Shown one piece after another: positions 21,795-22,340 of a DNA stretch of 22,340 bases. Within the stretch, counting starts at the first letter, position 1. Each line of letters begins with the position of its first letter. The notes under the pieces are model-generated. The model made no database searches. It was given only the letters and a program-made list of their open reading frames with translations, and was not told the DNA's origin. A program made the position numbers and the translations under genes. The stretch is from a virus, in the IMG/VR virus record IMGVR_UViG_3300032304_002224, positions 1-22,340 of that record; one strand, given 5' to 3'.

Positions 21795-22186
21795 TACGCA
21801 GCCCTCCTTTCTGTGGCGATTGACCGTGGAAGCAGTGTGACGCTAGAGTCCACCTGCGGGATCACACTGCTAACCATCCTGACGATTAGCCTCGGGCTCT
21901 GATAAATGGGCGCGCCGGCGTCCACCTCACTGCGAAGGGATTCATCAAGGCCGGCGTAGCATAGGCGGCAATCATCGACCAGCCATTGTTCGGCCTCTTC
22001 TCTGGTTTGGAAGGGGCCATTAGTCCTCCAGCTTTCTGGCCCGCCCTCAGTTACCGGGGTAGTTTCCAGTACAAAAAACGGCCCTACTTCTTCCGGCTTT
22101 TGGGCTTCGGTGTCAGGATGGCATCCAACTGAATATTCAATTGCGCCAACGCAAACCCACGAGGGGTTCGCTGGTCGTTTTCCCAT
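21794..22186 (-). CDS. Unknown protein overlapping the XRE gene
   Basis: The part from about 22083 to 21794 is clearly coding-like (GPFFVLETTPVTEGGPESW, then GPFQTREEAEQWLVDDC). Its stop overlaps the HNH start as TAATG. The start is uncertain: the ATG at 22186 gives 130 residues and a 103-bp overlap with the XRE frame. The same frame is open to an ATG at 22303 that has a good AGGAAG site but would overlap the whole XRE gene. No family is recognised; the GPFxTREEAExWL pattern is common in small uncharacterised proteins. Confidence 0.5.
   Translation of the reverse strand: MGKRPANPSWVCVGAIEYSVGCHPDTEAQKPEEVGPFFVLETTPVTEGGPESWRTNGPFQTREEAEQWLVDDCRLCYAGLDESLRSEVDAGAPIYQSPRLIVRMVSSVIPQVDSSVTLLPRSIATERRAA
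21803..21810 (-). promoter_or_regulatory. Strong Shine-Dalgarno of the HNH gene
   Basis: AAAGGAGG on the minus strand lies about 8 nt before the ATG at 21794. It fixes that start and contrasts with the portal, capsid, tail and glycosyltransferase genes, where no such site is visible. Confidence 0.7.
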
Positions 22187-22293
22187 GATATGAGGGTTCT
22201 GGATGGTATGCCCATCTTTTCTGCCATTCCCACTTGGGTGAGCCCTAGTTTCTCCCGTGCCGCTTGCAACTTGCGTTTTAGTTCTTCTGACAT
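22084..22293 (-). CDS. XRE-family repressor/Cro-like HTH protein
   Basis: A 69-residue DNA-binding protein with a classic five-helix HTH. Helices 2-3 are LTQVGMAEKMGIPSRTLISWEND (18-40), with the recognition helix around SRTLISWE. A short Lys-rich tail (KPKSRKK) follows. The size matches Cro-type or short repressor proteins, without a peptidase domain. It probably binds dyad operators; those at 785-824 are candidates but 21 kb away in this linear window. It lies at the head of the minus-strand HNH operon. The ATG at 22293 has no good ribosome site, whereas the ATG 10 bases upstream in another frame does. Confidence 0.78.
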   Translation of the reverse strand: MSEELKRKLQAAREKLGLTQVGMAEKMGIPSRTLISWENDQRTPRGFALAQLNIQLDAILTPKPKSRKK

Positions 22294-22340
22294 ACGATTT
22301 CATTGGTGTTACTTCCTCTGATACAGGTGGTTTCCCATGC

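Overview
The window is almost entirely phage-like. It reads as about 22 kb of a temperate, short-tailed (podovirus-type) phage infecting a Gram-negative bacterium. The Gram-negative inference rests on several predicted lipoproteins in the lysis region. I cannot fix the host taxon from sequence alone. GC content is moderate to high in genes and drops sharply in one intergenic region (about 20.69-21.03 kb).

Layout. (1) 1-1873, plus strand: the 3' end of an unknown gene, a DPPH-motif methyltransferase, a strong promoter overlapped by two dyads, then three small early or lysogeny-type genes. (2) 1874-3596: an attachment region holding the last 50 nt of a tRNA-Lys(CUU) gene flanked by five TTGCCCA repeats, then a complete tyrosine integrase and a small basic protein. 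The tRNA is truncated on the side that faces away from int, which fits an unrecombined attP or a tandem prophage rather than an ordinary host-prophage junction. (3) 3600-20315, minus strand (transcribed right to left): a long virion, lysis and modification block. It runs SSB, small Pro-rich ORF, P22-sized portal, coiled-coil protein, three probable fibre or decoration proteins, three tiny lipoproteins plus one larger lipoprotein, holin-like membrane protein, small protein, CHAP/NlpC-like endolysin, GT8-type glycosyltransferase, FkbM methyltransferase, second GT-A glycosyltransferase, scaffold-like protein, major capsid protein, small protein, and two tail/adaptor proteins. No terminase, tape measure or replicative helicase is visible. 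(4) 20316-21032: a gene-free region with iteron-like repeats and several dyads, a candidate origin or control region. (5) 21033-22293, minus strand: an HNH-type endonuclease with C-terminal repeats, an unknown ORF, and an XRE repressor/Cro-like gene.

How it works together. Integrase and attP would direct tRNA-targeted integration. The XRE protein and the dyads over the 793-821 promoter are candidate parts of a lysogeny switch. The minus-strand block would build and release virions. Most morphogenesis genes are joined by ATGA overlaps and lack a visible Shine-Dalgarno sequence, whereas the HNH gene has a near-perfect one. The most unusual parts are the ATGA-linked run of lipoproteins, of which three are too short for routine gene calling, and the glycosyltransferase/FkbM/glycosyltransferase cassette placed between endolysin and scaffold genes.
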